64,000 nucleotides of DNA from an uncultured Coprococcus sp. (GTDB lineage: Bacteria > Bacillota > Clostridia > Lachnospirales > Lachnospiraceae). Made by a program: the position numbers and the translations under genes. Position 1 is the first letter of the stretch. Each line of letters begins with the position of its first letter. The stretch is from NCBI GenBank assembly GCA_934277375.1, contig CAKQTZ010000005.1:217274-281273 (forward strand), read 5' to 3'. The notes beneath the pieces were generated by a model, which ran no database searches, was not told the origin of the DNA, and was given only the letters and a program-made list of their open reading frames with translations. Below, piece after piece: positions 60,761-64,000 of the stretch.

Positions 60761-61675
60761 ATGATAGACGTATGTCTTTTGGGGACAGGAGGGATGATGC
60801 CGCTGCCATACAGGGCACTTACATCTCTCGTGGTCAGATATAACGGACACGAGATGCTGATAGACTGCGGAGAGGGAACCCAGACCTCGATGCGTCAGCA
60901 GGGCATGATAGGCTTTAAGCAGATAGATGTGATCTGCTTCACGCATTTTCATGCAGATCATATAAGCGGATTGCCGGGACTGCTGCTCACGATAGGCAAT
61001 GCCGAGAGAACGGAGCCACTTCTTATGGTTGGTCCAAAGAGACTTGAGAAGGTAGTCAATTCCCTCAGGGTTATAGCACCTGAGCTTCCGTTTGAGATCA
61101 GGTTCCAGGAACTCTCGGAAGCTGAGGAGAGCTTTATGTGGGAGGATCTCAGGGTGGATGCATTCAGGGTGAATCACAATGTGACATGTTATGGATATTC
61201 CCTCTCGCTTCCAAGAACTGGAAAATTCAGCGTGGACAGAGCGAGAGAGAACGAGATTCCGATGAAATACTGGAATGGTCTGCAGAAGGGCAACACATAC
61301 GAGGAGGATGGACACATATATACTCCTGATATGGTGCTTGGTCCTGACCGCAAGGGCCTGAAACTCACATACTGCACAGATACCAGACCGACCCCCCTTA
61401 TAGAGAAGTATGCAGTCGGATCAGATCTGTTCATATGCGAGGGAATGTACGGCGAGAAGGAGAAAGAGATAAAAGCCATAGAGCACAAGCATATGATGAT
61501 GCAGGAGGCTGCAGCCATAGCAGCAAAGGCTGATGTGGGTGAGATGTGGCTTACACATTACAGTCCGTCGATGGCAAAACCGGCGGTATTTATGGATGAG
61601 ATAAGAGAGATATTCCCGAGGACTATCGCTGCAAAGGACAGAACAACAACAACGCTCAAGTTCTCGGAGGAGTAG
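60761..61675 (+). CDS. rnz: Ribonuclease Z
   Basis: 304 residues, metallo-beta-lactamase fold with the motif FTHFHADHISGLPGLL, GTGGMMPLPYRALTS near the start, and C-terminal histidines (WLTHYSPSM). RNase Z removes 3' trailers from pre-tRNAs that lack an encoded CCA; both tRNA genes in this window indeed lack CCA. It lies between the zinc-ribbon gene and tsaD. Confidence 0.94.
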   Translation: MIDVCLLGTGGMMPLPYRALTSLVVRYNGHEMLIDCGEGTQTSMRQQGMIGFKQIDVICFTHFHADHISGLPGLLLTIGNAERTEPLLMVGPKRLEKVVNSLRVIAPELPFEIRFQELSEAEESFMWEDLRVDAFRVNHNVTCYGYSLSLPRTGKFSVDRARENEIPMKYWNGLQKGNTYEEDGHIYTPDMVLGPDRKGLKLTYCTDTRPTPLIEKYAVGSDLFICEGMYGEKEKEIKAIEHKHMMMQEAAAIAAKADVGEMWLTHYSPSMAKPAVFMDEIREIFPRTIAAKDRTTTTLKFSEE

Positions 61676-61702
61676 AATAGATCGGCAAAGGTGAGATGAA
61701 TT

Positions 61703-62725
61703 ATGGAGAAAGATGTAAAGATACTGGCTATAGAATCCTCGTGTGATGAGACATCCGCAGCGGTTGTTGTGAATGGAAGAAACGTACTGTCAAATATAAT
61801 ATATTCACAGATAGATATCCATACACTGTATGGAGGCGTTGTGCCGGAGATAGCTTCGCGAAAGCACATAGAGAAGATTACACAGGTCATAAGGCAGGCA
61901 CTCAAAGAGGCGGAGTGCACACTGGATGACATAGACGCGGTTGCGGTCACATATGGACCGGGACTTGTTGGTGCTCTTCTCGTTGGTGTGGGAGCAGCCA
62001 AGGCTATAGCATTTGCCAAAGATATACCACTTGTTGGTGTGCACCATATAGAGGGGCATATTGCGGCAAATTATATAGAGAACAAGGATCTTGAACCCCC
62101 GTTCATGTGCCTTGTTGTGTCAGGTGGTCACACACATCTTGTAAAGGTGGTCGATTACGGCAAGTTTGAGATACTGGGAATAACCAGGGATGATGCGGCA
62201 GGAGAGGCATTTGACAAGGTAGCAAGGGCTATAGGACTGGGTTACCCGGGAGGACCGAAGATAGATCGTAAGGCGAAGGAGGGCAATCCTGACGCTATAG
62301 AATTTCCAAGGGCAAAAGTGGCAGAATCAGCCTATGACTTCAGCTTCAGTGGCCTGAAGTCTGCAGTACTCAACTATATCAACCAGGCGCATATGAGAGA
62401 TGAGCAGATAAATGAGGCCGATGTGGCAGCATCATTCCAGAAAGCGGTAACGGAAGTACTCACAGAACATGCGGTTGCTGCGGCAAAGGAATACCATATG
62501 GATAAGATAGCCATAGCTGGTGGAGTTGCGTCCAATTCTGCTCTCAGAGCCAGCATGAAAGCGGCCTGTGAGAAGGCGGGGCTAACATTGTATCATCCAT
62601 CGCCGATACTGTGCACGGACAATGCGGCCATGATAGGTGCAGCGGGATACTACGAATACATAAATGGAACAAGACATGGCTGGGATCTGAATGCCATACC
62701 AAACCTTAGGCTGGGTGAGAGATAA
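61703..62725 (+). CDS. tsaD: tRNA t6A transferase TsaD
   Basis: 340 residues. [49 protein letters not shown], the metal-binding HHIEGH and the C-terminal [14 protein letters not shown] and [16 protein letters not shown] are standard. It transfers the threonylcarbamoyl group to A37 of tRNA with TsaB and TsaE, encoded a few genes upstream. Confidence 0.97.
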   Translation: MEKDVKILAIESSCDETSAAVVVNGRNVLSNIIYSQIDIHTLYGGVVPEIASRKHIEKITQVIRQALKEAECTLDDIDAVAVTYGPGLVGALLVGVGAAKAIAFAKDIPLVGVHHIEGHIAANYIENKDLEPPFMCLVVSGGHTHLVKVVDYGKFEILGITRDDAAGEAFDKVARAIGLGYPGGPKIDRKAKEGNPDAIEFPRAKVAESAYDFSFSGLKSAVLNYINQAHMRDEQINEADVAASFQKAVTEVLTEHAVAAAKEYHMDKIAIAGGVASNSALRASMKAACEKAGLTLYHPSPILCTDNAAMIGAAGYYEYINGTRHGWDLNAIPNLRLGER

Positions 62726-62773
62726 CCAGCCTGGTCAAGTGTGTGATGGTGTCAGACTACTACTAGGGAGAAG

Positions 62774-63553
62774 ATGAACATGGGCGATGTAGATAATGCC
62801 GATTACAATGGATCAAATATAGAAAACATTGATACAGAGGATGAAGTAAAGGTCACGGCAATAGTCCTTGCAGCCGGAAAGGGAAGCAGGATGCACAGCG
62901 ATATACCTAAGCAGTTTATGATGCTGGGGGATTATCCTGTGCTGTATTATTCGCTCAAGACCTTTCAGGACAGTCTGGTTGATGACATAATCCTTGTCAC
63001 AGGTGAGGACTATGTAGAATATTGCAGAAATGACATAGTAGACAGGTACAACATCACCAAAGTCAGGAAGATCGTGACTGGTGGGGCGGAGCGCTATGAC
63101 TCCGTACATAATGGACTTATTGCGGCGGATGGTGCGAAGTATGTACTTATCCATGACGGTGCGAGACCGTGCATAACCCAGAAAATCATCACAGATTCCA
63201 TAGATGCGGTAAAGATATATTCTGCATGCACAGTGGGTGTACCTGTGAAGGATACCATCAAGATAGTAGATGAGGATCAGATGGGAGTGGATACTCCTGA
63301 CAGATCCAGACTGTGGCAGGTTCAGACTCCACAGAGTTTTAACAGGGGACTTCTGCTTACCTGTTATGATAGACTGGCATATGACAAATGTCAGGTTATA
63401 ACAGATGACACAATGATAGTGGAGCGTTATAGCAGCGTCAGAACGAAGGTGATAATGGGGGCGTATGAGAACCTGAAAATCACCACTCCTGAGGATTTAA
63501 AAATTGCTTCAAATTTTTTAAAAAAAGATGTTGACACAAAGATGGTAAAGTGA
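62774..63553 (+). CDS. ispD: 2-C-methyl-D-erythritol 4-phosphate cytidylyltransferase
   Basis: 259 residues. Nucleotide-binding motif LAAGKGSRMHSDIPKQF, VLIHDGARPCI, VGVPVKDTIKIV and LWQVQTPQSF are IspD signatures. It makes CDP-methylerythritol in the non-mevalonate isoprenoid pathway. About 28 acidic residues (DVDNADYNGSNIENIDTEDE) precede the domain, an unusual N-terminal extension; no internal ATG with a good ribosome site would remove it. AGGGAG precedes the start. Confidence 0.94.
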   Translation: MNMGDVDNADYNGSNIENIDTEDEVKVTAIVLAAGKGSRMHSDIPKQFMMLGDYPVLYYSLKTFQDSLVDDIILVTGEDYVEYCRNDIVDRYNITKVRKIVTGGAERYDSVHNGLIAADGAKYVLIHDGARPCITQKIITDSIDAVKIYSACTVGVPVKDTIKIVDEDQMGVDTPDRSRLWQVQTPQSFNRGLLLTCYDRLAYDKCQVITDDTMIVERYSSVRTKVIMGAYENLKITTPEDLKIASNFLKKDVDTKMVK

Positions 63554-63599
63554 TAATATGTACAAGTCGCCGGTTGATGGCGGCGAATAAAAACAACTT

Positions 63600-63685
63600 G
63601 GAGAGATATCGAAGCGGTCATAACGAGGCGGTCTTGAAAACCGTTTGTCCGAAAGGGCGCGAGGGTTCGAATCCCTCTCTCTCCG
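63600..63685 (+). tRNA. tRNA-Ser (anticodon UGA)
   Basis: 86 bases. Acceptor stem GGAGAGA/TCTCTCC with G discriminator, anticodon loop CTTGAAA giving UGA, a long variable arm (class II) and a GAGGG-TTCGAAT-CCCTC T arm. CCA is not encoded. Confidence 0.96.
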
Positions 63686-63725
63686 CTGGCTTTCATACAT
63701 AATGAAAGTTCAAGCGCTTGATACT

Positions 63726-63814
63726 GGAGAAGTACCCAAGCGGTTGAAGGGGCTCCCCTGGAAAGGGAGTAGGCCGTTAATAGCGGCGCGAGGGTTCAAA
63801 TCCCTCCTTCTCCG
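63726..63814 (+). tRNA. tRNA-Ser (anticodon GGA)
   Basis: 89 bases. Acceptor stem GGAGAAG/CTTCTCC with G discriminator, anticodon loop CTGGAAA between CTCCC and GGGAG giving GGA, long variable arm, T arm with TTCAAAT. CCA is not encoded. Confidence 0.96.
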
Positions 63815-64000
63815 TTAGACATACTTAGTATCAGAGCTATATAAGAACCTTGAAAAATTAACAACATGACAACCCTGAAATTCCAAACAAGAATTTCAAG
63901 AACGTCGGATTAGAGATGATATCAAAGATCCAACAAACCAATAACAGTAAAGATGGTTAGGAAAAATACAAGCTAGTATGATTTCTGACATAGGATTTAC
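63815..64000 (+). other. Non-coding tail after the tRNA genes
   Basis: No gene is seen. ACCTTGAAAAATTAACAAC (63848-63866) is reminiscent of leaders around Firmicutes rRNA genes, and an 8-bp hairpin TGAAATTC/GAATTTCA (63876-63883 with 63891-63898) follows. A stable-RNA operon may continue beyond the window, but this is weak. Confidence 0.3.

Overview
The window reads as a chromosomal segment of a low-to-moderate GC Clostridia bacterium, most likely a gut Lachnospiraceae (Coprococcus-like is my guess from gene content and style, not from any search). Support: strong AGGAGG-type ribosome sites, consensus sigma-A promoters often with an extended TGTTATAAT -10, a transketolase split into two genes, a clostridial short ThiC behind a TPP riboswitch, a pyruvate kinase with an extra PEP-utiliser domain, and the tsaE-tsaB-rimI-tsaD cluster. 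Almost all genes lie on the + strand.

Layout. 0.2-2.5 kb: LemA, a DUF3137 membrane protein and a DUF3592-like membrane protein. 2.5-5.5 kb: a PurF-like phosphoribosyltransferase whose glutaminase site is gone, followed by a rhodanese/PP-loop (TtcA-like) fusion; I regard this pair as the best candidate for an unassigned sulfur/nucleotide pathway. 5.6-8.5 kb: metal-efflux module (stand-alone HMA chaperone, PIB-type ATPase without its own HMA domain, ArsR/CadC-type repressor, candidate operator). 8.5-11.6 kb: YtrA-type GntR regulator with an ABC ATPase and two six-helix membrane proteins. 11.8-15 kb: housekeeping genes (YjjG-like phosphatase, MetF, YqeY, NUDIX, small membrane protein).

15-28.5 kb is a surface-glycan locus: five GT2-type glycosyltransferase genes and an MBOAT/SGNH O-acylation pair. 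Three of the glycosyltransferases carry C-terminal coiled coils made of the same 14-residue repeat (two heptads), which suggests a shared docking scaffold. At 28.6 kb is a fusion of a cysteine-rich small domain to a MetH-activation-like domain, joined by a repetitive linker.

29.7-46.6 kb is mixed: YwqG and a MATE exporter on the - strand (the MATE gene has a long leader with a terminator, probably an attenuator), GNAT enzymes, a nitroreductase translationally coupled to a PnuC-like transporter, the TPP riboswitch and thiC, a second MATE gene, a YdcF-like protein, split transketolase, bioB with a MaoC-fold neighbour, an AT-rich acyltransferase-3 gene, and a secreted GH25 lysozyme with FN3 repeats. 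46.8-63.6 kb is core metabolism and information processing: pyk, a secreted NlpC/P60 hydrolase with a 36-bp minisatellite, hpf, secA, prfB (no programmed frameshift), hom, lysC, dCMP deaminase, tsaE-tsaB-rimI-(small Zn protein)-rnz-tsaD, ispD, then tRNA-Ser(UGA) and tRNA-Ser(GGA). The last 190 bases contain no gene that I can see.

Two intergenic regions (34.9 and 58.0 kb) hold members of one REP-like palindromic repeat family. No CRISPR array, IS element, integrase or prophage gene was seen.
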